In this document: positions 20,536-28,723 of the stretch, in pieces | Layout of the letters: each line of letters starts with the position of its first letter | Position numbering within the stretch: the first letter of the stretch is position 1 | From: Nocardia sp. NBC_00565 | GTDB lineage: Bacteria; Actinomycetota; Actinomycetes; Mycobacteriales; Mycobacteriaceae | Direction of reading: 5' to 3' | DNA length: 64,000 bases | Assembly: GCF_036345915.1 (NCBI RefSeq) | Contig: NZ_CP107785.1 | Location: forward strand, 3,906,001-3,970,000 | The notes under the pieces: generated by a model | The model's database searches: none | What the model saw: only the letters and a program-made list of their open reading frames with translations | Told to the model about the DNA's origin: nothing | Made by a program: the position numbers and the translations under genes

Positions 20536-21498
20536 ATGGCGGCGCGCCGGACAGGTTCGGTCCTCATCGTCTCCGAATCCGATGATCTGCACGGCACCGC
20601 GATGGCGGCGACGTTGCGAGAACACCACGGGCTCAGCCCGATTCAGCTCGACCTGCGCGACTTCCCGCGCGAATCCGGAAGTTTCCGGCTCGATCGGCTC
20701 GGCACCGCGCGTTCGCTCTCACATGTGATCGGACTCGATGACGTCCGTTCGGTCTGGTGGCGCCGACCGCATCCGGCACAGGTTCCCGCCGGTGTGCGCG
20801 CCTCGGACGACGCCTTTCGGCAAGCCGAATGCGATGGCTTCATTCAGGGTCTGCTGTGGTCGATTCCGGCGTACTGGGTCAACGATCCCGGCGCCGATCG
20901 CACCGCCAGCCGCAAGATCGTGCAGTTGGAGACCGCGCGGCGCGCCGGATTCGTGATCCCGGAGACGCTGATCACCAACGACCCGGACGAGGCCCGCAGT
21001 TTCGTCGAATCACGTTCGGGCCCGGTCGTTTACAAGCGAACCGGCACCGGGCGCGCCGAGTTCGCCGAAACCAGGATCATCACCAGGGCCGATTTCGGCA
21101 GGCTCGCCGGGATCCGTTCCGCACCGACCACCTTCCAGGACTACATCGATGCCGAATGCGATCTGCGCGTGGTGTGGATGGATGGTGTCGAATGGGCGGT
21201 CCGTATCGACTCGCAGTCCGGCGTCGGCCGAGTCGATTCGCGGCTGGACACCACCGTCGACTTCGCGCCCGAGTATCTGCCCGCCTCGGTCAGCAAGTCG
21301 CTGGCCACCCTGATGGGCGCGCTCGGCCTGAGTTTCGGCGTGCTGGATCTGCGCCTGGGCCTCGACGGCGAGTACTACTTTCTCGAGGTCAACCCACAGG
21401 GTCAGTTCGCGTACCTGGAGATCAAGACGGGTCTGCCGATGTTCCGCAGCCTCGCCAACCTGCTGGTCCACGGCGACGGGGCCGTACCGGGCTACTGA
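20536..21498 (+). CDS. ATP-grasp ligase of the MvdD / graspetide maturase type
   Basis: A 320-residue ATP-grasp protein. The N-terminal preATP-grasp region (VLIVSESDDLHGTAM, VWWRRPHPAQVP) is typical of microviridin-type ligases. ATP binding is shown by VYKRTGTGRAEF, and the metal-binding end of the fold is in DLRLGLDGEYYFLEVNPQGQ, followed by LEIKTGLPMF, a hallmark of MvdC/MvdD relatives. Such enzymes use ATP to join Asp/Glu side chains of a precursor to Thr/Ser (ester) or Lys (amide). The small gene just upstream is the probable precursor. No methyltransferase, acetyltransferase, protease or exporter follows, so maturation may be minimal. Confidence 0.8.
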   Translation: MAARRTGSVLIVSESDDLHGTAMAATLREHHGLSPIQLDLRDFPRESGSFRLDRLGTARSLSHVIGLDDVRSVWWRRPHPAQVPAGVRASDDAFRQAECDGFIQGLLWSIPAYWVNDPGADRTASRKIVQLETARRAGFVIPETLITNDPDEARSFVESRSGPVVYKRTGTGRAEFAETRIITRADFGRLAGIRSAPTTFQDYIDAECDLRVVWMDGVEWAVRIDSQSGVGRVDSRLDTTVDFAPEYLPASVSKSLATLMGALGLSFGVLDLRLGLDGEYYFLEVNPQGQFAYLEIKTGLPMFRSLANLLVHGDGAVPGY

Positions 21499-21570
21499 GC
21501 CGTCACCCGGCCGAACTCGGTACGCCGCCCGCAAGTTGCGAGCAACCTATCCAGCGGCGTCGGACGCGCT

Positions 21571-21594
21571 GAATCCCCGCAGTGTGGGGGATTC
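21571..21594. terminator. hairpin between the convergent ATP-grasp and HTH genes
   Basis: GAATCCCC (21571-21578) and GGGGATTC (21587-21594) form an 8-base-pair stem with an 8-base loop, placed between the 3' ends of two convergent genes. It can work for both strands. T-runs are weak. Confidence 0.55.
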
Positions 21595-21628
21595 ACTTCG
21601 CCCACACTGGGATTCAGATCCAGGAACG

Positions 21629-21862
21629 CTACTGGTTCTTACGGCGGTTGGCACCGCCGCGGCTGCGGAGTTGCACATGCGACTCCACCAGCACGTTGTG
21701 GATGAAGCCGTAGGAGCGGCCGGTGGTCCGGGCCAGCGATCGAATGCTGGCACCGGCCTCGTACTGCTTCTTCAACTGGGTTTGCAGACGGTCTCGTGAT
21801 TTCCCCGTGACGCGTGTGCCCTTCCCCAGTGTGGACTTGACTTGTGTGGGCCTGTCGCTCAT
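21629..21862 (-). CDS. small helix-turn-helix protein
   Basis: A 77-residue basic protein with one clear helix-turn-helix (KQYEAGASIRSLARTTGRSY, then GFIHNVLVESHV) and a basic C-terminus (RSRGGANRRKNQ). It resembles a small family widespread in actinobacteria, annotated only as helix-turn-helix domain proteins and often found next to the Rv1473-like ABC-F gene. It has no effector domain and could be a nucleoid-associated or accessory DNA-binding factor. The ATG at 21862 has GGAGGAA upstream. Confidence 0.75.
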   Translation of the reverse strand: MSDRPTQVKSTLGKGTRVTGKSRDRLQTQLKKQYEAGASIRSLARTTGRSYGFIHNVLVESHVQLRSRGGANRRKNQ

Positions 21863-22013
21863 GGCTTCCTCCGAGTCGCCGAGCCGCGTCTTTCCAGGCT
21901 AGACACTCAACAGGCTGTGATCAACGGGTCTTTGTGATGAATATCACCAGATACCCGTTTCCGGGAAGTGAAAACCTACCGCCCGCAACGAAACTCCGCC
22001 CCGAAGGCACGGA

Positions 22014-23645
22014 TCAGGCCAGCTGAATCAGCTCCAAATACTCCGCCGACCAGTGATCTTCCTGGCCGTCCGGCAGCAAGATCACCCGTTCCGGAGACAA
22101 TGCCTCCGCCGCGCCCGGGTCGTGGGTGACCAGGACGACCGCACCCGCGTAGGTGCGCAGCGCGTCGAGGACCTGTTCACGGGAAATCGGGTCCAGGTTG
22201 TTGGTCGGCTCGTCGAGCAGTAGCACGTTGGCCGCCGAGGAGACCAGGCCCGCCAGCGCGAGGCGGGTCTTCTCACCGCCGGACAGGGTGCCCGCGGGCT
22301 GTTCCAGCTGCGGACCGGAGAACATGAACGCGCCGAGCAGACCGCGCAGCTCCTGCTCCCCCGCGTCCGGCGCGGCGTGGCGGATGTTCTCCCATACTGT
22401 GGCCTGATCGTCGAGGGTGTCGTGCTCCTGTGCGAAATAGCCGATCTTGAGCCCGTGGCCGGGCACCAGACCGCCCGCGGTCGGCGTCTCCACCCCGGCC
22501 AGCAGCCGCAGCAAGGTGGTCTTGCCCGCGCCGTTGAGGCCGAGCACCACGACTCGGCTGCCACGGTCGATGGCCAGGTCGACGCCGGTGAAGATCTCCA
22601 GGGAGCCGTAGACCTTGGTCAGGTTCTCGGCCATCAGCGGGGTCTTGCCGCAGGTGGCGGGTTCGGGGAACTTGATACGCGCGACCTTGTCCGCCACCCG
22701 CACCTCGTCGAGTTCGGCCATCAGCCGGTCCGCGCGCTTGGCCATATTCTGTGCCGCAGTGGCTTTCGTGGCCTTGGCGCCGAGTTTGGCGGCCTGGGCG
22801 CGCAGTGCGCTGGCCTTCTTCTCGGCGTTGGCACGTTCCCGGCGGCGGCGCTGTTCGTCGGTGGCGCGCGCGTCCAGGTACTTCTGCCAGCCCATGTTGT
22901 AGACGTCGGCCTCACCGCGCACCGCGTCCAGGAACCAGACCTTGTTCACCACATCGCCGAGCAGTTCGACATCGTGGCTGATCACGATGAGTCCGCCGTC
23001 GTGATTCTGCAGAAAGCCGCGCAGCCAGGTGATGGAGTCGGCGTCGAGGTGGTTGGTCGGCTCGTCGAGCAACAGGATGGTGTCCGAGCGGCCGCCACTG
23101 CCGTCGGAGGCGGCGAACAGGATGCGCGCCAACTCGATTCGGCGACGCTGACCACCGGAGAGCGTGCGCAGCGCTTGGCCGAGCACACGATCGGGCAGGC
23201 CGAGGCTGTTGCAGATGCGGGCCGCGTCACTCTCGGCGACGTAACCGCCGAGCGCCGAGAAACGCTCCTCGAGCCGACCGTACTTGCGCACCGCCTTCTC
23301 GCGTTCGGCGTCATCGACCACCTCGGCCATCAGCGCCTGCTGCTTCTCCATATCGCGCAGCAGCGTGTCCAGGCCGCGGGCGGAGAGCACGCGGTCACGA
23401 GCCAGCACATCGAGGTTGCCCTCGCGCGGATCCTGCGGCAGATAGCCGATATCACTGGAACGCAAAATCTTTCCGGCGTACGGCTCGCCCTCCCCCGCCA
23501 GTATGCGCAGCGTGGTGGTCTTGCCCGCGCCATTGCGTCCGACCAGTCCGATCCGGTCGCCGGACTGCACCCGCAGCGCCGGTCCAGGGGCCGACAGCAG
23601 GGTGCGGACTCCGGCCCGGACCTCCAGGTCCGTCGCGGTGATCAC
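22014..23645 (-). CDS. ABC-F family ATPase (Rv1473-like)
   Basis: A 543-residue soluble protein with two ABC ATPase domains and no membrane part. First domain: Walker A GRNGAGKTT, signature LSGGQRRR, Walker B LLLDEPTNHLD. Second: GLNGAGKTT, LSGGEKTR, LLLDEPTNNLD. The linker between them is helical and highly charged (about residues 235-310). ABC-F proteins act on ribosomes as translation factors or antibiotic-protection factors. The M. tuberculosis counterpart Rv1473 is annotated as a macrolide ATP-binding protein, but function here is not proven. The GTG at 23645, with GAGGAG upstream, gives VITATDLEVRAG, the conserved start. A palindromic element sits immediately before the ribosome site. 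Confidence 0.92.
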   Translation of the reverse strand: MITATDLEVRAGVRTLLSAPGPALRVQSGDRIGLVGRNGAGKTTTLRILAGEGEPYAGKILRSSDIGYLPQDPREGNLDVLARDRVLSARGLDTLLRDMEKQQALMAEVVDDAEREKAVRKYGRLEERFSALGGYVAESDAARICNSLGLPDRVLGQALRTLSGGQRRRIELARILFAASDGSGGRSDTILLLDEPTNHLDADSITWLRGFLQNHDGGLIVISHDVELLGDVVNKVWFLDAVRGEADVYNMGWQKYLDARATDEQRRRRERANAEKKASALRAQAAKLGAKATKATAAQNMAKRADRLMAELDEVRVADKVARIKFPEPATCGKTPLMAENLTKVYGSLEIFTGVDLAIDRGSRVVVLGLNGAGKTTLLRLLAGVETPTAGGLVPGHGLKIGYFAQEHDTLDDQATVWENIRHAAPDAGEQELRGLLGAFMFSGPQLEQPAGTLSGGEKTRLALAGLVSSAANVLLLDEPTNNLDPISREQVLDALRTYAGAVVLVTHDPGAAEALSPERVILLPDGQEDHWSAEYLELIQLA

Positions 23646-23659
23646 AGGCGTCTCCTCGC

Positions 23660-23693
23660 TGATCAGGTCGAGCGACCGGCAAGCAGTCGCTAC
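23660..23693 (-). repeat. palindromic element in the ABC-F gene leader
   Basis: One copy of the dispersed unit, read on the minus strand as GTAGCGACTGCTTGCCGGTC followed by GCTCGAC. It carries the arms AGCGAC/GTCGCT and the same single-base variant (C in place of A) as the second copy in the MMPL gene. It ends about 15 bases before the GTG start of the ABC-F gene. Confidence 0.8.
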
Positions 23694-23908
23694 GGGTACG
23701 TGGTGCTGGTCGGTAGCTACTCGATTGTGCGATGCGAATACGCACAAGAACCACTGATTTTACCCGGCTCCGGAGGTGCTTCTGACACCCGCGATCCAGG
23801 TGTGACCGCACTAACTCTCCGAGCCGTCCCAGCGAGACCGACTGCGCGGATCCCGCTCGGCACCGCCGTCATCATCGCAATGGCCCGCAGAGTACAACCG
23901 CTAGCGGC

Positions 23909-24937
23909 TCAGTAGCCCTTCGGTGACCGGCGGGCGTCGGCCTGCTGCACGTTCGACGTCAAATTGGAGCCGTCCTGCGCGACGTCGTAGCGGTGCATCA
24001 CATAGTTCATGCTGGCCGCGATATTGGCTGTCGGATCGGTGATATTCGAGGACGTTCCGGCGACGTGGTAGCTCGAAAACGTGCCCGGGATGGTCTGCGT
24101 CAGGCCCTGCGAAGCGTGTCCGGCAGCGGCATTCGAGTCCCAATTGTTGATGGAGTCGGTGTTGCCGCCCGATTCGCGTTTGATCAGGGTCATGTACCCC
24201 TCGGTCCACTTCGCGCGGGCGGCGGGATCGGTGATGCCCAGAGCGTCCAGGGCCTTCCCGATGTATTGCCTGAGCTCGTCATCGCTGAGACGGCGGCCGT
24301 CGCCACCACCGGTTGTCGCGGTGACGGGATCTGTATACGGGCTCTTGGAGCCGGAGTAGCTGCCGCCGCCCCCGCCGCCACCTGACGACACGGGATAACT
24401 CCCGACCCCTGACGGGCTGTAGTTGTTCGACGAGGCCGCGTCATTCACACCACCGGCCTGTTCGTTCATCTCGTCGTATGCTTCCGACACCGTTGTCGCC
24501 GCGTCGCCGACTTCCTTGTCGATTCCTACGATCGCATTCATCTGCAACTCGACGGTGGGGTTCAGCGGCACACCAATTTGGGGATCGAGAACCCCCTTGA
24601 CGAAATCCACCAGATTCTTGACTTCGGTGTACACCGTGTTCGCCAGGTCCGCCGATTTCTGCGCCATACCCGCCATACCGACGATCTTGGTATCCAACGA
24701 GTTCAGCTCGTCCCGGTACTTCGTGGCGTCGCTCTGCTTGGCGTGGTACTTCGTGACGATGTCGCCGGACTTCAGCTGCGACTCCCCCAAGCCATCCAGG
24801 CCCGCGACCGTGATCGACTCCGCCGAGCCAGTGCCCACCGGCTTCGCCAACTTCGCCAGCGCCACCTCTATATGGCCGGCGTAGGCGTTGAGGATAGGGG
24901 CATCGGGGCGCGACGGCAGCGATGTGTCGACACTCAT
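23909..24937 (-). CDS. lytic transglycosylase-like protein with ESX-substrate-like N-terminus
   Basis: A 342-residue protein in three parts. Residues 1-170 are mostly helical and alanine-rich (ELNSLDTKIVGMAGMAQKSA, EVKNLVDFVKGVLDPQIGV), like the helical N-termini of type VII secretion substrates. Residues 175-215 are a Gly/Ser/Tyr linker with a run of seven glycines. Residues 216-342 form a lysozyme-like SLT domain, with the catalytic Glu in LIKRESGGNTDSINNWDS and the stretch SQGLTQTIPGTFSSY. No Sec signal peptide is present, so export by an ESX system is a reasonable inference, though no WXG or YxxxD motif is clearly seen. It diverges from a TetR gene; a CATC-TG-GATG site lies between. Confidence 0.75.
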   Translation of the reverse strand: MSVDTSLPSRPDAPILNAYAGHIEVALAKLAKPVGTGSAESITVAGLDGLGESQLKSGDIVTKYHAKQSDATKYRDELNSLDTKIVGMAGMAQKSADLANTVYTEVKNLVDFVKGVLDPQIGVPLNPTVELQMNAIVGIDKEVGDAATTVSEAYDEMNEQAGGVNDAASSNNYSPSGVGSYPVSSGGGGGGGSYSGSKSPYTDPVTATTGGGDGRRLSDDELRQYIGKALDALGITDPAARAKWTEGYMTLIKRESGGNTDSINNWDSNAAAGHASQGLTQTIPGTFSSYHVAGTSSNITDPTANIAASMNYVMHRYDVAQDGSNLTSNVQQADARRSPKGY

Positions 24938-25059
24938 GCTCCACCTTCCGCCGATACCCTGTCCGGCAGCCTAACCCCGACTCGGGCGGCACCCTCGCCA
25001 CTGATGTTCCCGCCGGTGAGAACAGCGGCCGCAGCCCCCGAAATTTGAGATGCCATGAA

Positions 25060-25069
25060 CATCTGGATG
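25060..25069. promoter_or_regulatory. TetR-pair operator candidate, copy 1
   Basis: CATCTGGATG, a CATC/GATG dyad flanked by A and A, lies in the 276-base divergent region between the transglycosylase-like gene and the first TetR gene. The same core occurs at 26528 and 27803, near the paralogous TetR gene. Confidence 0.45.
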
Positions 25070-25213
25070 ATAATCGCATCAGAGCTGCGTCCCCCAGCGT
25101 CCGAGCGGCAACTTTGCCGGGTGACCTGGCACTGGCACCGGAACGGGCAGGCACGCACTACCGTCGAGCGGGTACGCCGGCGGTCAGCGATCCGTGGATA
25201 AGCGAAGGAACCG

Positions 25214-26332
25214 ATGGGACGGCTGAGCAGGGCTGAGCAGCAGGAGATCACCCGCGGGCGGGTGCTGGACGCGGCCAAGGTCGAGTTCACCGAGCGCGGC
25301 TTCCGCGGCTCGACCGTCGACGGCATCGCGGACCGGGCCGAACTCACCCGCGGGGCCGTGTACTCGAACTTCCCCGGCAAGCGTGCCCTCTATTTCGCCG
25401 TGCTGGCCCGCGAAGCCGAACAGGCCCCGGCACCGTCGGCACACCCGGCCGGTGCGACGCCGGCAGCCGCCCTCGGAATGTTCGCGAGCACCTGGGCCGA
25501 GCGTCTGCCACGATCGAACAGGTACGCCTACACCGCATCCGAACAGCGACTCAGCTCCCCCGTCCTCAGCATCGACCTGATACCCGAGATCCAGGGCGAC
25601 GAGCGAATCCGGTGGTCGTTCTCGCAGCTGATGAAACTCGACGCCATCCTGCTCGGCGCCACCCTCGGCGCGCTCGACCAACAGCGAGGCGCGCCACAGC
25701 GGTTCCTGCGCATCGCGGAGTCGGTGTTGACCATCCTGTACGGCGCGACCCAGTTGTCCTTCGCCGCACCCGATTTCGTCGACCCGGCACATGTCGTCGG
25801 ATTGTGCGAGCAGATCGCATCGCTCGAATCGGTCGACGACGCTCCCGCACCGCCGCACGAGGTCACCGGCCCGCACCCTCAGTACGTGAACGAACTCTGG
25901 TCACCGCCAATCTGTTTCGACATGCTGCGAAATACGACCGCGCGTCCGGACGGCGACCGCGTCGTCACCGTCCTCGGCATGCACAGGATCGCTGCCATCC
26001 AGCACCTGATCGCGCTGTCACCCCCGCATACGGACATCACTCTCGCCCTGGTCACCGACGATCGAACCGGCGAACTCGCGCCCCTGGCCCGACTCGCCCT
26101 CGCGGACTTCAGCCGCTCGCTGCGATACGCATTCCCGGATTCGGCCCTCCCCGACATCCAGGTGATAGTCGATGAATCCGGCGCGATCCCCACCGCCTGC
26201 GGTCTCGAGTCGGTCGACGACAACACCGAAGCGGCCGTCGTCATCTCCGCAGGCCGCATCACACTCCGCGCGAGCGGACCCGATGCCTGTCACACCGCGT
26301 TCGCCGCGTCTCCCGAACGGACAAAGGTCTAG
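25214..26332 (+). CDS. TetR-family regulator with large C-terminal extension (paralogue 1)
   Basis: A 372-residue regulator. Residues 1-65 are a TetR DNA-binding domain (VDGIADRAELTRGAVYSNFP). Residues 70-215 are a helical regulatory domain. Residues 230-372 add a further alpha/beta domain (VVTVLGMHRIAAIQHLIALS, LPDIQVIVDESGAIPTACGL, AAVVISAGRITLRASG) whose strand pattern resembles a thioredoxin/redoxin fold without a CxxC; this is a tentative reading. It is about twice the usual TetR length and clearly paralogous over its full length to the protein encoded at 26641-27759, which has exactly the same length. The ATG at 25214 has AAGGAA upstream. Confidence 0.8.
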   Translation: MGRLSRAEQQEITRGRVLDAAKVEFTERGFRGSTVDGIADRAELTRGAVYSNFPGKRALYFAVLAREAEQAPAPSAHPAGATPAAALGMFASTWAERLPRSNRYAYTASEQRLSSPVLSIDLIPEIQGDERIRWSFSQLMKLDAILLGATLGALDQQRGAPQRFLRIAESVLTILYGATQLSFAAPDFVDPAHVVGLCEQIASLESVDDAPAPPHEVTGPHPQYVNELWSPPICFDMLRNTTARPDGDRVVTVLGMHRIAAIQHLIALSPPHTDITLALVTDDRTGELAPLARLALADFSRSLRYAFPDSALPDIQVIVDESGAIPTACGLESVDDNTEAAVVISAGRITLRASGPDACHTAFAASPERTKV

Positions 26333-26355
26333 CCGATTTGCTGGTCCAGCCGATG

Positions 26356-26396
26356 TGCTGCCGTTCTGCCTGCCCCGCCCGGGCAGAACGGCAGCA
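26356..26396 (+). terminator. terminator after the first TetR gene
   Basis: A 15-base-pair perfect stem (TGCTGCCGTTCTGCC and its complement) with an 11-base C-rich loop starts 24 bases after the stop codon. No T-run follows. Confidence 0.6.
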
Positions 26397-26524
26397 ACCG
26401 TTGAACGAAACGCTGGATTCGCGCCGCGTCCGGGCAGATAACTGCCATCGATCGAACTTCCTCAGCGGGGCGGCGGCGATGCGCTGCGGATCCGTGAGCT
26501 GCAGACGATCGATTAAGATGTTAC

Positions 26525-26543
26525 CAACATCTGGATGATGTTG
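26525..26543. promoter_or_regulatory. strongest TetR-pair operator candidate, copy 2
   Basis: CAACATC and GATGTTG form perfect 7-base arms around TGGAT. The core CATCTGGATG is shared with the sites at 25060 and 27803. Oddly, it lies between the two convergent TetR genes rather than at an obvious gene start. The rest of 26333-26640 holds only a terminator and no gene that I can support. Confidence 0.5.
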
Positions 26544-26640
26544 TCATCCGGAATCGCGGCGCGAGATGTTCTGCGGCCCCTCGGAGCGCGGCACCCAGCA
26601 ATACCCGAGCCATTGATCAGCATCCGGCGGCCGGTGGTTT

Positions 26641-27759
26641 TCAATTCCTCAGGGGCACAAACATTTTCGCCACGATCGCGGCGCATGCACCCCGACCGGC
26701 CGCCCGCGCGGTCACTCTGCCGCCGTCGATGAGCAGCGCCATTTCGCTGTCGTCATCAACGGCGTCGACTCCACAAGCCCTGGCGAGATCGCCGGACTCG
26801 TCGAGAACTACCTGGATGCCGAGCGCCGGTGGTTGCGGAAATGCCGCGCGCAGGGATCGACCGAGGTCGGCGATCGCCAGCCGGGCAAGGGGTGCCACCT
26901 CGGCCGCGTCCGCCGTAACCATCGCGACGGTGATGCGGCAATTGATCGGCAGCATTCGGAGAATGATTTCGGCGGCGCCGAGTTTGTTCACGCCGAGCAC
27001 CGCCACCATGCCTTGCGCGTGCAGATCGGCGGCCACGGCGCGAACCAAGTCCAGGCACGTCGGTGGCGCCCACACCTCGTCGACATCCGCGGCTTGCGTG
27101 TCCTCGGCGCGGAGCACCGGCGGCCCTGGATCATCCAGCCGCAGGTGCACCATTTGCTCGCACACCGTGGCGATCTTGGCTGGATCGACGAATTCCGGTG
27201 CGACGAAGGACAATTGGGTTGCGCCATAGAGAACCGTGAGGACGGACTCGGCAACACCGAGCCACCGCCCCGGCGGTTCACGCCCGGCCGCGCCGTCCTC
27301 CAGCATGCCCAACGAGTGCCCGAGGAGTACGGCATCGAGTTTGATCAACTGGGCGAACGGACCGCGCAACAGCTCGGTGTCCATGAGTTCGGGAACGAGA
27401 TCGATGGCCAGCATGGGCGATTGCAGCTGGGACTTTCCGTGCCGCGGATAGTTCGCCGAGCGCGGCAGATGGGCGATCCAGGTGCGCGCGAATCGACCCA
27501 GCGCGACGCTCGGTGAGCGCGGCGGAGCATCGTCGACGGGAGCCGCAGCACGCTCGGCTTCTTCGGCGAGAACAGCTAGAAATAACGCCCGCTTACCGGG
27601 GAAGTTGGAGTACACCGCACCTCGGGTCAGATTCGCGCGTTCCGCGATCCCGTCCACTGTCGCCCCACGAAAACCGCGTTCGGCGAATTCGGCGCAGGCC
27701 GCCGCCAGGACATTGTCGCGGTTGCGTTGCTGCTGTTCGTTTCTACTCAGACGACCCAT
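26641..27759 (-). CDS. TetR-family regulator with large C-terminal extension (paralogue 2)
   Basis: A 372-residue regulator with the same plan as its neighbour: MGRLSRNEQQ, HTH in VDGIAERANLTRGAVYSNFP, shared SVLTVLYGATQLSFVAPEF, and a C-terminal alpha/beta domain (MVAVLGVNKLGAAEIILRML, LGIQVVLDESGDLARACGVD). It diverges from the prenyl-synthase-like/P450/UbiA operon, and two CATyyGGATG boxes lie in the 154-base gap, so it is the probable regulator of that operon. The duplication presumably allowed the two regulators to take on separate targets. Ligand unknown; an isoprenoid or lipid is a guess. Confidence 0.82.
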   Translation of the reverse strand: MGRLSRNEQQQRNRDNVLAAACAEFAERGFRGATVDGIAERANLTRGAVYSNFPGKRALFLAVLAEEAERAAAPVDDAPPRSPSVALGRFARTWIAHLPRSANYPRHGKSQLQSPMLAIDLVPELMDTELLRGPFAQLIKLDAVLLGHSLGMLEDGAAGREPPGRWLGVAESVLTVLYGATQLSFVAPEFVDPAKIATVCEQMVHLRLDDPGPPVLRAEDTQAADVDEVWAPPTCLDLVRAVAADLHAQGMVAVLGVNKLGAAEIILRMLPINCRITVAMVTADAAEVAPLARLAIADLGRSLRAAFPQPPALGIQVVLDESGDLARACGVDAVDDDSEMALLIDGGRVTARAAGRGACAAIVAKMFVPLRN

Positions 27760-27802
27760 AGGTCTTCACCAACCACTCTGTTCGCTTCTCAGATGTGCAG
27801 AT

Positions 27803-27829
27803 CATCTGGATGTTGCTAACATTCGGATG
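27803..27829. promoter_or_regulatory. double TetR-type box in front of the terpenoid operon
   Basis: CATCTGGATG (27803-27812) and CATTCGGATG (27820-27829) are spaced 17 bases apart in the divergent region between the TetR gene (start 27759) and the prenyl-synthase-like gene (start 27914). The arrangement suits cooperative binding of two dimers. Confidence 0.5.
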
Positions 27830-27913
27830 GTACCTAGCCGAGTAGCGGCTCGGAGTTGAAGCTGAAACCGCTTGCCCCGGCGAGCGATCTATCACCGACG
27901 AAGGGGACGCGCA

Positions 27914-28723
27914 GTGGGCACCACGACCGAGCAGTCCAGGTCGCGAACCGCGGCCGCCGTGCTCGGCGGGGCCAGGCAACTGGTCGAGCCCGCGTATCTG
28001 TCCTCCCTCGACCGCATTGCCCCGCCGATGCGGATGCTCGCGGGCTACTACGCCGGATGGTGGGACGAGACGGGGAAACCCCCGAACCGCCCCGCCGGCG
28101 CCGCCATCCGTCCAGCGCTGGTGTTGGCCGCCGCAAAGGCCGTGGGGGCCACCGACATTCGGCAATGTGTCAACGAAGCCGTCGCTGTCGAGCTGATCCA
28201 CGATTTCGCACTCGTGCACGACGAGTTGGTCGACGGTGACCCGCGACGCCGTCCTGGTGCGGCAGCCTGGTCGATTTCCGGCCGGAACGCGGCGCTGCTC
28301 GCCGGGGAAACATTGCTCGCGGTGGCGATCAATGAGCTGGTGGACCGACCGAGCGTCACCGTACTGGCCAAAGCGCTTGCCGCGGTCTGTGATGGGCAGT
28401 GGCCATATCCCGAACTCGAATACCCGGGAACCACCGAGTTTGCTGAAGGTTCGCCGATGGCGGAGCAACGCACCCTACTATCGTGCGCCTGCGAGATGGG
28501 GGCCATCGCAGGCGGCGCGCACGCAGCGGAATACCGCGCATTGGCAGAGTTCGGACGGCATCTCGAGATGGCATGCCGGTTGACCGAACGCGCCGGCGCG
28601 GCCGAACAAGAAGCCGACGAAGAGGTTCGCGCAGCGTTGGCATGTCTGTCCGAATTCTCGGCCGACGAGAGCACCGAAGATCTGCGGCTGCTCGCGGACC
28701 TGGTCACCAGCGGGTCGGTATGA
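27914..28723 (+). CDS. polyprenyl-synthase-like protein lacking the second Asp motif
   Basis: A 269-residue member of the trans-prenyl diphosphate synthase fold. The region VELIHDFALVHDELVDGD corresponds to the first aspartate-rich motif, but the DDxxD is changed to DELVD (residues 103-107). The second motif is absent: where FQxxDDxxD is expected the sequence reads EMACRLTERAGAAEQE (about residues 222-240). At 269 residues it is shorter than the usual 320-350. It may therefore be a non-canonical prenyl-transfer or cyclising enzyme, or a regulatory subunit. The start is GTG 27914 with AAGGGG upstream. Its stop overlaps the P450 start (ATGA), so they are co-translated. Confidence 0.75.
   Translation: MGTTTEQSRSRTAAAVLGGARQLVEPAYLSSLDRIAPPMRMLAGYYAGWWDETGKPPNRPAGAAIRPALVLAAAKAVGATDIRQCVNEAVAVELIHDFALVHDELVDGDPRRRPGAAAWSISGRNAALLAGETLLAVAINELVDRPSVTVLAKALAAVCDGQWPYPELEYPGTTEFAEGSPMAEQRTLLSCACEMGAIAGGAHAAEYRALAEFGRHLEMACRLTERAGAAEQEADEEVRAALACLSEFSADESTEDLRLLADLVTSGSV

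Noticed and set aside
21571..21620. Attachment site suggested by repeated GGGATTC near 21590 and 21610
   Set aside because: Explained better by a simple terminator stem; no tRNA or integrase adjoins.
22377..23915. A 512-codon open frame on the plus strand
   Set aside because: Antisense to the ABC-F gene; it ends through the palindromic repeat and has no family features.
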